From Vandiemenella viatica (lineage: Eukaryota; Arthropoda; Insecta; Orthoptera; Morabidae): a stretch of DNA of 64,000 bases. Positions 30,201-44,400 of the stretch are shown here, piece by piece; position 1 is the first letter of the stretch; each line of letters begins with the position of its first letter. The DNA lies in contig CM061919.1 of the NCBI GenBank assembly GCA_031002005.1, positions 225,244,739 through 225,308,738 of the forward strand. Direction: 5' to 3'. A program made the position numbers and the translations under genes. The notes under the pieces are model-generated. The model did not search any database and was not told the DNA's origin. It worked only from the letters and a program-made list of their open reading frames with translations.

Positions 30201-33200
30201 CCACAAACACTAATCTACGTTTGGGAAGAAATGGGCTATTGACTTGATGTGTGCCATGTGACGAGAGGTGCTCACATTTAACACTTGTAAGTTTGTAGCT
30301 ATAACTGTTGCTCTTTCATTTCATGCATTAAATATAATTTTAGGTTTATGTAATAAATACTACAAAGCGTTAAAACCCCGATATTCATTTAGGTACACCA
30401 TGTATAATCACAAAATCATTTATGGAATTAATTAATTTAACCACAACAAGCTTCGCTGAAATTCTTATTAACCTTACCCCCCTCCCTTTTCCCTCTTTTC
30501 ACAATTTACAAATTTTTATTCACTATTTTAGATAAATTAGTATTTCCCTTGGCAACTTATTCCATTCACTGACACTCTTACCTACAAAAGAACATTTTCC
30601 CATTAAATAAACCTGAAGCTATGAGCCAGTGTGTGATAATGGCCATCTCTTCCCTTCCACGGATTTCTCCTAATTTTTCTGCCAAGGCCTCATCGCCAGT
30701 ATGTCTCTTATACACTCCCACGCTCCTCCTATCTTCTAATGACTTCCAGCCCCGCTGTGTAAGCATCTTAGAATTTTGGTAAATTCTAGCCTCACACCTT
30801 TAGGCATTAGGGGGAAAGCTTACTCTGTAGTAAAAGATAGTTTTCATTTCAGGTATAGGTTATGGGAGTGAAGCTTTATATAGCATGAAGATACTGTAAC
30901 CAAACAAACTAAATAAACCCCTTTAGGAATAATAAAAGTATTCAAAATTAAATAAATGCCCTAAATAAACCTCCTATATCAGAAAGAAAACATTAGTTTG
31001 GGAGGAAATAGGTTAAATCACTCAAAGTCAATTTCAAATAATAAATTTTGCCATAAGTTAACTTCACAGTTTCTAAACCAATTTGAATGCAGTAAAGACT
31101 TTTAGTAGTTGCTAAATGCCGGATATAAACTTTGTATAATAATAAATAAACTTTAAACCAACCGAAAATTAAATAATCATTAATAATACAACTTTGGAAT
31201 TATGAGCTTCTACTTTGGAAGTATTTTGTCATTTTTAAACCAATTTACGAGCAAGAAAGTAACTCAATATTTAATAAACCAACTAAATTAATTTTCTGTA
31301 ATAATATTAACACCTTTTACTAACCTTAAATATGATAATCCAAAATAATCCAGTTCAGCACATAAGAGATTTCTAATATTTGGCATTTCACTGTTTTTAT
31401 ACACTCTCGAACAAAATGAAGTAGTTTTAATGAAGTAATAATACAGTTAAAATATAAATTCACTAAAATTTCGTAGTTTCTGAACGTTTAAATAACTTAA
31501 ATCAATTTTTAATACCTCGTCAGATGCACTTCACTTTTAACATTTTTTTATCTCAAAATCCTAGAGAACTTTCGAAATAAAAAGTAGATTTCTGGGAAGA
31601 CCTAAAAATCTAATATCACACATAATAATTTCAAGTAATTCCAAGTAACAGAACCAATTCTATAAAGACTTAAAATTTATTTCACAACGAAAAGCACGTG
31701 TATAGTTTAGAAATTAATTACAACTGTTCACAAATAGATACAGAGATGAGATAACTTTCAGAATACGTTATTTAATTCAGAGAATCTCTTAGTAATTTTA
31801 TATTTGCGATAAAAGTAATAGAAATAAAGTTATGAAATTAAAACTGAAATCGCACTTTGGTTACGTCGTAGTTAAACTTTCCCTGCACCAATCTTAATAA
31901 AAATTACACCAATAAACTCAGGAATTTTGGTAGAACACGGTGATAATAATATTATTTGTGTAAATTGTAGCTTCATTAAAATGACGAAATATAGAAGTTT
32001 CTCGAACAATAGTAATTCCCCAGGGTAGGAAAATAGTTCACTCCTACGCTAAGACCTTTTAAACCAGATGCTTAAAGTTAATCACTAAATATCCATTATT
32101 TCACAATTAAATAAGTATAAACACTGTCACACCTAAAGTTTCGCATAATTGGTTAGTTACTGAGATATTTCCGGCCTAAATCGTATAGGTGTTAGTAGAA
32201 AGTTGAATTTTGGCTCTGACGTCAGCGAGGTTATAAATCAGAGGACGGGGAGGTGACGCCACGCTTTCCGGGTTTGAACGTTGTACTGACAAGATGTTAT
32301 AAGCGTGTGCGCTGGTGAGGTTGGCAGCTCCAGTTTTAGGTTGGTACCACCGGGTCGGCCATCATGGAATTTTGGCTTTTGGGGCGTGGCATTTGTTTAT
32401 CAACATGAACTTGTGATTTTCATCAGGGGTCGGTCGGTCTTTACTTCTCTCCACAATCTGCAAACTTTTGGAACGAGAGTTCGATTTGCCTAATCAACTT
32501 TAAGAATGCTGTTTGAATTTCATTTTAAATAAACTTGAAGAATTTTTGGGAAAGTGAACTGTTTTATTTCTGTAGCTGTTGTAATACCTTTTCAATATTT
32601 GGGGTCTTCAAATATTGTGGCGACCTGTAGCATTCTAGTTGAGTATCCTGGCAACATGGTCAAAGCAAATTAATAGATTCAGTAAATTTTCATCGAACAG
32701 TGAGGTGCTATCAAGAGTTTAAGTTAAGGCACTTAGGCGATACTCAACCCCGGTATCGGCCTATGTCCTTACAGGTGCTTTATCATTTATTGACTATGTT
32801 CTGCAGTAATTTTGAAAAAAAAGTATCTTCCCCCTTTGCACACCTGTATTTCATATATATAATGTGGGATCCATACTAATGCATCACTCTATCTTTTTTT
32901 TTTTTTGTTAGTGCTTTACGTCTCTTTTTAACATCGAGGTCTTTAGAGACGGGAAGGAATGGGGGGCAAGGAATGGGAAGGAATTCGGCCATGGCCATTT
33001 GAAGGAAGCATCCCGGCATTTGCCTGGAGTGATTTGGGGAAACCATGGAGCATCACTCTCAAGCAATGATCTGACCAAGCTTTTATATCCCAGCTCCCTT
33101 ATTTGCTTCGTACACCTGCCACCGTCCTGTAAATGCAGGATTTTGAGACCTCATTAAAAATGCACTGATTATTATTATATGTAACTTCTGGCTACATATG

Positions 33201-35409
33201 CAGAGTGCTCATATTATTCACACCTGGTTTTAATAAGTATACAGGTTAAGAACATATGAACTTGATTGCCATGATCTTTGTATACACTGTGCCATCACCC
33301 ACAACCCTCGTCCTGCACCTCCTAAAACTGACCGTGGACCAACACTTGTCCCCCAGTTCTTTCCTGGCCTGGAATCTGTCAACCAGATACTCCGCCGTGG
33401 GCATGATTTCCTACGTTCCTTACCAAAATCCTACCCACTGCTCCCCGCACTTGCTTCAGCAGACCACCCAATCCGTATAACATCTTGGTCCACAAGTATT
33501 TACCTGCCGATTCTCCTAGACCTCCACAGGGATCTTTCCCTTGTAACAGACTCCGCTGCAAAACTTGCAGCATGCACCTTGCCACCACTACTTACTCTAA
33601 TCCTGCCACAGGTGAATCATTCCCTATAATTGGACCTGCTACGTGTGCTACCACTCACCTGCCTCCACTGCACTGTCTCTTACATTGGTCTCACCACTCA
33701 ACAACTATCCTACAGGATGAATGGCCACAGGCAAACAGTTTATACGAGGCATGTTTTTTTAAGTAGGTACCATTTTGAAATTAAAAAAGAAGTGCAAATA
33801 TATCCCAATAATTTTACTCTTACTCTACTTTTCTACATAATTCCCTTCAATACTGAGGCACTTGTCATAACGTAGTACCAGCTTTTGAAAACCCTCCTCA
33901 TAGAAGTCTGCTGCCTGACTTGTTAACCACTGCATCACAACTGTTTTGACTTCATTATCATCTTCAAGACGCTGACCGCCCAGGTGTTTCTTCAAGTGCA
34001 GGAACAGATGGTAGACACTGGGCGCCAGATCAGGGCTGTACGGAGGATGATCTAGAGTTTCCCATCGAAAAGATGTGATGAGATCTTTGGTCTGATTAGC
34101 CACATGTGGATGGGCATTGTCATGCAGCAAAACGATGCCCTTGCTCAACTTGCCACATCTTTTGTTCTGGATTGAACGGCGCAGATTGTTCAATGTCTCA
34201 CAATAAGCTGCTGCATTGATTGTCTCATTACGAGGCAGAAATTCCACAAGCAATACTCCTTTTCTGTCCCAAAAGACTGTGCACATGATTTTCCGGACAG
34301 AAATCGTTTGCCTGAACTTTACTTTTTTGGGTGAATCTGAATGCCGCCATTACATGGACTGTTGCTTTGATTCAGATGTGACGTAGGCCACCCATGTCTC
34401 ATCGCCCGTAACAATTTGACTTAAGAAATCATCACCATCGTTGTGGTACCGCTCAAGGAAACTCAATGCACTGCCTAAAAATTTGGTTTTGTGCACATCC
34501 GTTAACATTTTTGGTACCCAACGTGAGCACAATTTTTGGTAATTCAAGTGCTCGGTCACAATGCCATACAAAACACTATGAGAAACATTAGGAAAGTCAT
34601 CACACAAGGAGGAAATCGTAAAGCATCTGTTTTCTCTCATCTTATTGTCCACTTTCCGCACAAAACTTTCATTAATGACCGAAGGACGCCCACTCCGTTG
34701 TTCATCATGCACATTTGTGCGGCCATCTTTAAATGCCCTCACCCACTTTCTCACCATTCCATCACTCATAATGTTTTGTCCGTAAACTGCACAGATCTCA
34801 CGGTGAATATCAATCGGTTTTAGGCCTTTAGCACAAAGAAATCTCATAACAGCCCGTACGTCACAGTCGCAGGGACTCACGATTATTGGAGGCACCTTAA
34901 ACACTCAGTGAACAACGTAAACAAGGAAGAATTAGACTGTAATGGTGTCAGTGCATAGGCAAGAGATGCAGGTACCCAATGCACATGTGCAGAATGCCGA
35001 CCATAGCGCTGCAGCCACGGTGTGACAAAATGGTACTTACTTAAAAAATATGCCTCGTACTTCCAACCCAGACCATCCAGTGGCAATTCATGCGAACTTC
35101 CATAAGTCAAACAACCTCAACACCTGTTTCACAGTTAGAGGTATTACAGTTTTTCCTAATACCACCACCCCTTCAGAACTCCGCAAATGGGAACTAGCCA
35201 ACCAACATATTCTTGACACCAGGACACACACCTGGCCTAAACCTAAGTTAAACCTGTCACTTGCCATCTCTCATTTCATTTTACAGTCAGTTACTTATAT
35301 ATGTACATTTCATTTATTCATTTTATATATTTATATATATATATATATGTATATATTTATATATATATATATCTGTGGTAAGTGTTTGGTCATATTTCCC
35401 TATCCTTCC

Positions 35410-35451
<42 letters not shown>

Positions 35452-38400
35452 CTATCTCCCTTTATTTTTCATCTATAACCAATCCAAATAAAATTATAAC
35501 TTTTTGAATTATGCTACACAAAGATTATTTTGTTCTGTTTCACTTTTATCGCTGGTCAAGCCTATCCCCCCCCCCCCTTCCCAGCAATTCTACCACCACC
35601 ACGCGTTTTCTGCCTGTGCTTCATTCATGTGGCGGGTTGGGATGTGACCACATCTTTCCCCCAGCCATATGTCTCGCCTCACACATGACTAAGACTTATG
35701 TCGAAAAATTGTGCAATTTGTTTATGTTTTTGTGTTTTTACGTGTATGTCTCACCCTCCTGCCTTCATCTGTGGTAAGTGACTGGTATCTGTTTAGTTTT
35801 CCCTATCCTATCTTATTAACATACATTAAGAAACAGATGTTAATTTTTCAATTTTACTTCCACAGTGAATTTAGTTTTCCATGGAAATAGTGAAGTCCAT
35901 TAGGCACATGAAATTAATTCTTACTGTTCATGCAAGTGAATAACAGGAACTCAGTTATTGAAGCAAACAAAGAACATACATTTTTAAACTCAAGTATCTT
36001 GTGTTATCACTGGTCACAGAGTAAGTCATTTTTTTAATTTTTTTTTTTTTGAGCTGAACCTTACAATTGTTATAGTTGATCTGATATTAAAAGAATATCT
36101 GTTCAGACATATACAATAAAATAAAGTAATTTTGTTTTGGATTTTACACAAGCTTGTCTAAACACATGCAAACACCTAATAAGAATGATAAAACAGCAGA
36201 AAAATGAAACTGGAACACAGGATATATATATAATAACTACAAATAATAATAATAATAATAAATAAATCTCATTGACTCAAATATTAACTTGACATAAAAC
36301 TCAGAAATCAATTACTCTCCATTGTTTGTACCCAAATTAACACTGTGGTACTGATGTGTGAACACCTAGTTGTATGGCAACATAATCTCATAAAAGGCTT
36401 ACTACATTAATTAAGTAAACAAACCTTCTAAAAGCCTTCTTGCATCTTCTTCATCACAAAGGCGTTCCTTTAAACTATCTCGCTCCATAGTGATAAGAGC
36501 AAGTTCAGCACGGGCATGACCAACATCAAGCAAAGCATCCAACCTCTCTGAGCCCTGACCCTCTTCCAGTGCTTTCAATTGTCGCAAGCAGTCTTGAAGA
36601 ACTGTCAACTCACTGTCTCGCATTGCCACTGTTTCTCGAGCCTCTTCCAACTCTGATGTTAGATTAGTAATCTGTACATGTGTGCTCTCTGTCATCTGAA
36701 ATTTCAAATAAATATTATAAATTATAGTTATGGTAAAAATATTATGCTGACAATCAGCAAGAGGAATGCAATATTCAATAAAGTACTGGGCACTAATTTT
36801 TCATACAGAAGCTTAAAAGAAGTAGAATTGTAGGAGACCTCTGTACACAGCATCAAAGTTATGACGTATGCTTATGATATCATGGAGAAAAATATCAAAT
36901 GATTAAACAACCTTTCGGAGATGGTGCCAATAAGACTGTTAAAATCACTTCAGAAATGAACACACTCATTCATGGAAAGTGGACGACATCGCTAGAGGCC
37001 TCTAAGTAGAAATGACCACGTCACTGGTCAATTCAAACTCTGACCAACTGACCATGTGGCACTGAGAATGCAAATATGTGAGAAGGAGTGGTTTATTGTT
37101 GTTATTTTAAAGTCTTGTCAACATATCAGTAATCACTGCTCAAAACCATTCCAGTAAATGACAAAGAATATATTTTAAATGCAATGAAATAATGTCACAG
37201 GACTAATAAAAATTTTTAAGAAAAATTGGCTACAGGTCATTTGCTGTGTTCAATATACTTTTTTACCACTGAAACTCTCTTGCAATAAGCTCTGATAAAT
37301 TATGGGTTTCCTTTCTCCGTTTTGTTACAACTCAAACAAAAAAAGATACATTACAAAAAAAGTGGCTGTTAAAGGTCAGGAGCATAAAACTAAAAAAAAA
37401 CAAAACTTTTGAACCGTTTTCAAAAGGTTGGATAGTTACAAAAACTATTGTGACCTTAGTACACACTAACTTAACTGCTACACTGGGTGCTTCATTTCCC
37501 AGGCTTGGAATTGCTGGATATGTATTCACACAGCTTCATACGACATTCAGGAATCAGCCCATCTGTTGATCTTACAACAGTTTCATTTACTGGAGCCACA
37601 TTTATAAAGCAAGATATCGTCATGCATACAGTGCAAGCACCAATAATCATACAGATAAATGTTACACAAGAAAGTATTAAGCCTGTTTAGATCCAATGTT
37701 GGTTTAAAATATTGAAGATGAAGTTCTAAAAATACTGGTTGTGGTACAAATGAAGGGAAAAAAGCAATCTTACTCTATCACATCTTTTAGAAACAGGTAT
37801 GGATTTTTTTTTTTTTTTTTAAATCTTAATGAGATGATTTCTTGATCTTATTTTCACATATAATATTCTTCCAAATGTGGATTTTTTAACTGTAAAGAAA
37901 TTTAATGCTTCTTTGAACACAATCAAGTATATGGTGTTCCCAAAAGCATCAGCTGTTGTTATCGCTGGTTGCCAGACTCAGTACATACCTATATATTAGA
38001 TTAGTACCATATTCACCTGCAATCTATCTGAATCCCACATCAAAATTAACTCAAAGTAACTAAGCTAAATGCAATGCATCAATCTTTTTCTACATAAGTC
38101 TATAAAAATGTAACACTCCTTCCCTCTTTGAGAAGTCCAGAGACTTTGATGTTCTCGTCGCAACTTGATTCAATGCCCCTGTTCACATCGTCTATAGCAG
38201 ACGGGCCAAAAGTCATCACTCGTTCCAAGGAAATATCGGAAGACAAAGCCTTCACCATAAATTGCTTATCCATCCGCTGTGTCAAAACAGATCCATTGTG
38301 GGCATCACTCATATTGAGCCATGCTGCCACATGATTGGTCAGCTTTGGAAACAATCATAGCCTGGGTCCTATCTCGTTCCAACTCATAGTTCATTCAAAG

Positions 38401-41400
38401 GAAAAAAAAAACAGGAGGAAAAACCTTCTCCTTAAACTGCATGAGTAACAAATTGCTCACTTCTATTACCAGCGAACTCTCTGTTGATCTGGACCCACCA
38501 TGTCATGCGTTTCCTGGCCACGCTGTCGGCGAATAGTATTGATGAGTAGCATCCAAGCTTCACTTAGCTGGTACTCACTGTCGCGGTTGACAAGGTTTGA
38601 CCCGAGTCGAATTTCTACTGCTTCAGTAAGAATGCTGTTCCAGAAGCTCCCAGTATGCGCCAGTACTCTGGTATTTTCAAAATCAAAGCCATGGCCCTGT
38701 TTGAGGCTTTCTTCAGCACTGCCGGGACCAGGACATCATTCCATGTTTTGCCAATTCTGCACCCGATTGATTCTTCAGCAGCGAAGAAAATTCTGTGGTG
38801 GGCCAGCTTGGCTTTAGTGCAGGAGAGGATCTGGTACACCAGGCATGAACTAGACTCCATGTCTCAAACACTTTTTGCTGTCCACCCGATTCTGTCAAGC
38901 CACCTGCACCACGATGACTGGGACTGGATAGACAGTTGTACTGTGGCTGAAAGTTGCAAGGTTCAATGCCGCGCAGCAGCACGTCAATGTTGCAAGTTCT
39001 CTCGACTCACCCGAAGCTCTAAGGCCTCCTCTCAGCCAGGAGTACAGTTATCAATCTGAGCAGTGAGGTAATAGACTCTGACACTATATTGGTGCTAGGA
39101 AACGGACTCAATTTTGCTCCAGTACCGAAGTCCGTACCGTGTAGGGAAATTCTTTACGGCGTTGAGCAGGCTGTTCGTGGTTTGCCTACAGAGGTTGCAG
39201 AAGAAATTAGGTGCAAAACCTGCTGTATTTTATGCAGGTCCAAGTCACCATGCGCCCAACATCACAGTCGCCGAGAGGAGAGCACTTTGGACACTACAGG
39301 ACAACACAGGCATTATTGTCTTTCCAACAGACAAAGGTAATGCCTCTGTAGTTCTTAATACGGCAGATTATCGTCGAAAGGTGGAAGAACTGCTGAAGAA
39401 TGCATCCTACCGCAAGATTGCACCGGATCGTACCAATGCCGTGGTGAGGAAAATGACAGCTCTTCTCAAGAATTTAGGTCTGCCAGAAGACACAGTTAAA
39501 TAGCTACAACCCCGTGTGACTGTTCCTCCAAGGCTCTATGGACTCCTCAAGACCCATAAAAAGGGTACCCCATTGCGGCCAATAGTGTGTGCCATCGGAT
39601 AGGCCACGTACTATCTTGCCTGAAATCTAACTGGGCTGCTGACACCACTAGTGGGAAAAGGTCCTCACCATGTTACCAACTCCACAAGCTTTATTGACAT
39701 AATCAAAGAACTCCACCTGCAGCAACATCATTTATTGGTGGGTTTGTGTCTCTGTTCACCAGGGTCCCTCTCACTGATATGCTGACTTTACTGGAACAGC
39801 ATTTTGAGCCCACCTTAGTTGAGTTATTTTGGCACATACTCCACTCATTGTATTCCCTGTATGACAGGGAATATTACAAACAGGTTGATTGATTGGCCAT
39901 GGGCAGTTCTTTATCGCCAGCTATTGGAAATTTCTTCATGGAAGACTTTGAAAACAAGGCACTAGCAAGCGCTCCCATGAAGCCCAGCACTTTCTACCGA
40001 TATGTAGATGACACTTTTGTGGTCTGCCCACATGGCAGGGACAACCTGGAAGCTTTTCTCCATCACCTGAACAGCATAAATGAAAACATCAATTTTACGA
40101 CGGAAGTGGAAGAAGGCCTGCTGCTTTTCTGAGATGTTCTAACAGAAAGGACAGATCTCTAGGACACTCTGTGTATAGAAAACTGACGCAAACAGACCTG
40201 TACCTGAAGGCATGTAGCCATCACCATCCGGCACAGCGCAAGACGGTACTCAGCACACTTGTTCAAAGGGTGCGAGTGATATGTGATGTTGACAGCCTAC
40301 CCGGGGAATTGAATCATCTGCATCAGACCTTTCGATGCAACAGATACATTGATTATCAGATAAGACTGGCATTCCGATAGCCGAGATATAGACTCAACAC
40401 CACCAACAAGGTGCCACCTTGCCATACCCTGGCACTACAACTTCGAAGATGCACACCCCCCCCCCCCAAGGATGACCTTGCTCTGCAGACACCTGGAATA
40501 TATTGCATTAGTTGTGAATGTGGAAAGAGCTACATTGGCCAGATGGTACAGTGTGTTCACCAACGTTGTCTAGAACATGCTCAACACGTTCGTCTGGGGC
40601 AGAAAGACAAGTCTGCAGTGGCGGAACACAGCCTTGAGAAGAGCCATGGCTTTAATTTTGAAAATACCAGAGTACTGGCGCATACTGGGAGCTTATATGG
40701 TGAAGGTTTTGTCTTCCGTTATTTCCTTCGAACATGTGATGACTTTTGTCTCGTCTGTTATGGGCCATGCAAACAGGGGCAACGAATCAAGACGTGGCTC
40801 CATCATGGCATCGAATCAAGTTGCGCCGAGACTTGACCCCTGCTATGACAGGTTCCAGATCCGACCAATCACAGCGTAACAGTAGGAGTCTGGGCTGGCT
40901 CAACATCGCATGTTCTCGACCACACTTTACCAGAAGATGGTGACATTGACTCAAATCACCAAAAAATTGTGTGATTGTAAGTCTAATTATAACACTCCTT
41001 TAACTCAGCTAGTCACCCGAGAACAATTTTTATATTCTCAACGCCGAGAAAAAGTGCGTTCTTATGTATTTTTTATCTTAATGCTTCTTCCTAAATCATA
41101 TATATTATTTTTGTAAGGTATTTTTTTGTCACAAGCCTGTATCTTCTTTCATACTTAACTGAAATCAATGAATGAGGTGTCATTTTAAAGCTTATGGTCT
41201 CCACTTTGGTCACATCATATTTTAAGAAATGAAGTTTTTGGAATTCGACCCTTAAAGGGCAAAAATGTCAATCTTTCTAAAATGCTGTTTTCTGTGTTAC
41301 GAGTCAGTTATCTCCCTGGATACGTATATGAAATCGTTTAACGTAGTATCATTTTAAAGATTAAGATCTCCGCTTTAGTGACGTCATATATTAAGACAGA

Positions 41401-44400
41401 TATTTTTCAGAATTCGACCCTTAAAGGGCAAAAGTATCAATATTTTTGCAATGCGTAATTGTGTCACGAGTGATTTATCTCTCTTAATATCTAACCGATA
41501 TAGATAAATGAGGTATCATATTAAAGATCGAGGTCTCCGCCATGGTAACATTATATTTCAAGAAAAGAATTTTTCGTTTTTCAACCCTTAAAGGGCAAAA
41601 ATGTCGATATTTCTAAAATGCGTTTTTTGTATCTCGAGCCATTTATCTCCCTGAATATCAAACCAAAATCGATAAATGAAGCAGGATTATGAGGAGTAAT
41701 GTCTCAGCTTTGTGACATGATGTATTAAGAAAGAATGTTTTTGGAATTCAACCCTTAAAGGGAAAAAGTATAAATTTTTCAATAACGCATTTTTGTGTCA
41801 CGAGTGATTTATCTCCCTTAATATCTAACCAATATAGATAAATGAGGTATCATATTAAATATCGAGGTTTCCGCCGTGGTAATATTATATTTTAAGAAAG
41901 GAATTGTTCGTAATTGGACCCTTAAAGGGCAAAAATGTCAACTTTTCTAAAATTCGTTTTTTATGTCTTGAGCAATTTGTCTCCCTGGATATCTAACCAA
42001 AATCGATAAATGAAGTAGGATTATGAGGAGTAATGTCTCAGATTTGTGACATCATATTTTAAGAAAGAATGTTTTTGGAATTCAACCATTAAAGGGAAAA
42101 AGTATAAATTTTTCTGTAATGCATTTTTGTGTCACAAGCCATTTATCTCCCTTGATTTCTAACCGATATAGATAAATGAGATATCATATTAAAGACTAAG
42201 GTCTCCACCGTGGTAACATTATATTCTAAGAAAGGAATTTTTCGTTTTTCGACCCTTAAAGGGCAAAAATGGCGATTTTTCTAAAATGCGATTTTTGTAT
42301 CTCGAGCCATTTATCTCCCTGGATATCTAACCAAAATCGATAAATGAAGTAGGATTATGAGGAGTAATGTCTCAGCTTTGTGACATCATATTTTAAGAAA
42401 GAATGTTTCTGGAATTCAACCATTAAAGGGAAAAAGTTTAAATTTTTCAATAACGTATTTTTGTGTCACGAGCGATTTATCTCCCTTAATATCTAACCGA
42501 TATAGATAAATGAGGTATCATATTAACGAATAAGGTTTCCGCCGTGGTAAAATTATATTTTAAGAAAGGAATTGTTCGTAATTGGACCCTTAAAGGGCAA
42601 AAATGTCAATTTTTCTAAAATTCGTTTTTTATGTCTTGAGCTGTTTATCTCCCTGGTTATCTAACCAAAATCCATAAATCAAGTAGGGTTATGAGGATTA
42701 ATGTCTCAGCTTTGTAACATCATATTTTAAGAAAGAATGTTTTTGGAATTCAACCATTAAAGGGAAAAGTATAAATTTTTCTATAATGCATTTTTGTGTT
42801 ACGAGCCATTTATCTCCCTTGATATATAACCGATATAGATAAATGAGGTATCATAGTAAAGATTAAGGTCTCCGCCATAGTCACATTATATTTTAAGAAA
42901 GAATTTTTCATTATTCGACCCTTAAAGGACATAAATATCAGTATTTCTAAAATGCGTTTTTTGTGTCTCAAGTCATTTACCTCCGTTGACAATTAAACAA
43001 AATTGATAAACGAGGTATCATTTAAAAGATTAAGGTCTTCGGTTCCGTTACCACATTTTAAGAAAGAAATAATTAAAAATTCTAACCTTAGAGGGCAAAA
43101 GTATTAATATTTTTACAACGCATTTTTCTGTCATGAGCTATTTATTTCCCTTGATACCTAATCGAAATCAATAAATGACGTATCGATTTAAATATTAAAT
43201 TATCCACTATCGTCACATCATATTTTAAGAAAAAACTTTCTCCAAATTACACCCTTAAGGGATAAAAATAACATCATTTCTCAAAACTTTTTTTTTTTAC
43301 CTTGCTTGATAACAACCGAAATCGATAAATGAGGTATCAATTTAAAGACCAAGGTGGCTGCTTTGGTCACACCATATTTTATAAAAGAAATTTTTTGTAA
43401 TTCGACCCTTAAAGGGCAAAAGTATCAATATTAGTTATACAACGTGTTGATTTTTTAAATTTTTGTTTTATTATATGCCATTTATCTTCTTCGATACCTA
43501 GCTGAAATCGATAAATGACATATCGTTTTAAAAAATTAAGGTCTCCAGCTAGGTAAAATCATAAATTAAGAAAAAATGTTCAGAATTTGGTGCTAAAAGT
43601 GGTAGCGCGTATGAGACTGTTCAGAGCCAAGTCCCCAGATTTCAGCAGCAGATATCACAGAGAAGTCAATAAACTTTTTTTTTATTCAATAAGTAGTTTT
43701 TCGTATATATTTTTTTCTTTTACGGAAACACTGTCGTTTTGCTATACAATTCCAATGTAATCATTTTATTCGCTCAGCAACAAATATCACAGAGATGTTG
43801 ATATGTTGTGTGCAGTTTGTTAAGGTTGGTTTTATTCTACCAAGGTCAGTGACATTTTGTCATAAATAAAGTGTTTTTTAAATTTTCCTAACTGTTTCAT
43901 AATATATTGTGAGTATTTTGCTGTGTACCTATTACACTAAAAAAAAAAATATTTGCTACAAAACTACGGTTCTACTATTCATTATATTACAAGCATTCAA
44001 CCTCACTATTCATCGTATTTTATTCACGAAATTTTCGCACGGGTCGTCTAGTAAGCCATATTTTTCCAGTAATAGGGCTCTGAAGCTGGCACATGTTGTG
44101 AACTTCCACTTTTATCTTTCTTTCCTAATTATTAGTCTTCATTACTACATTTATTCATACATTATTTCTCATAGCTGTCCCTATCTTACTTCATTTCCAT
44201 ATAATGGATTACAGTGTTTTGTAGCTGTTATATTGGAAATGAAAAGTAAATAATTAATATTAATCTTTACCTTGAGCCATTTAAGTCACAAATCTATGTT
44301 TTACCATCTTAAGATCAGTTAACTGTTGTTTTTTCCCCTATTCTATATTCTAATTTGCAACTCTCCCTAGTTTACTGCAGAATAAATTATTTATTTTGGT

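Larger units (their letters stand above)
33270..35790 (+). mobile_element. Penelope-like retroelement 3' part, split by mariner
   Basis: Same family as the 61-64 kb element. 33270-33744 encodes, in shifting frames, the C-terminal region (FFPGLES, RRGHDFLRS, LVHKYLPADSPRPPQGSFPC at 33488 on, CKTCSMHLATTTYSNP) and the start of the GIY-YIG domain (CTVSYIGLTTQQLSYRMNGH). The frame is cut by the mariner at 33745-35057 and resumes at 35060 with TSNPDHPVAIHANFHKSNNL and CFTVRGI. The end (35280-35790) is the (TA)n-rich terminal region and CCTTCATCTGTGGTAAGTG. Removing the mariner and one TA restores the local frame across the junction (QTVY-TSNP). Confidence 0.9.

Noticed and set aside
34536..34823. 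95-codon plus-strand frame
   Set aside because: It is the antisense shadow of the mariner transposase.
36411..36707. The 98-codon frame taken as a small complete gene
   Set aside because: Good acceptor and donor sites and phase agreement with neighbouring exons show it is an internal TANGO1 exon.
41120..43600. Regular short conserved words at even spacing, like a CRISPR array
   Set aside because: Whole 168-bp units are similar rather than short repeats with unique spacers, and the host is eukaryotic; it is a satellite array.
43909..44253. 114-codon plus-strand frame rich in hydrophobic residues
   Set aside because: Explained by T-rich sequence; starts in non-coding DNA and resembles no known membrane protein.
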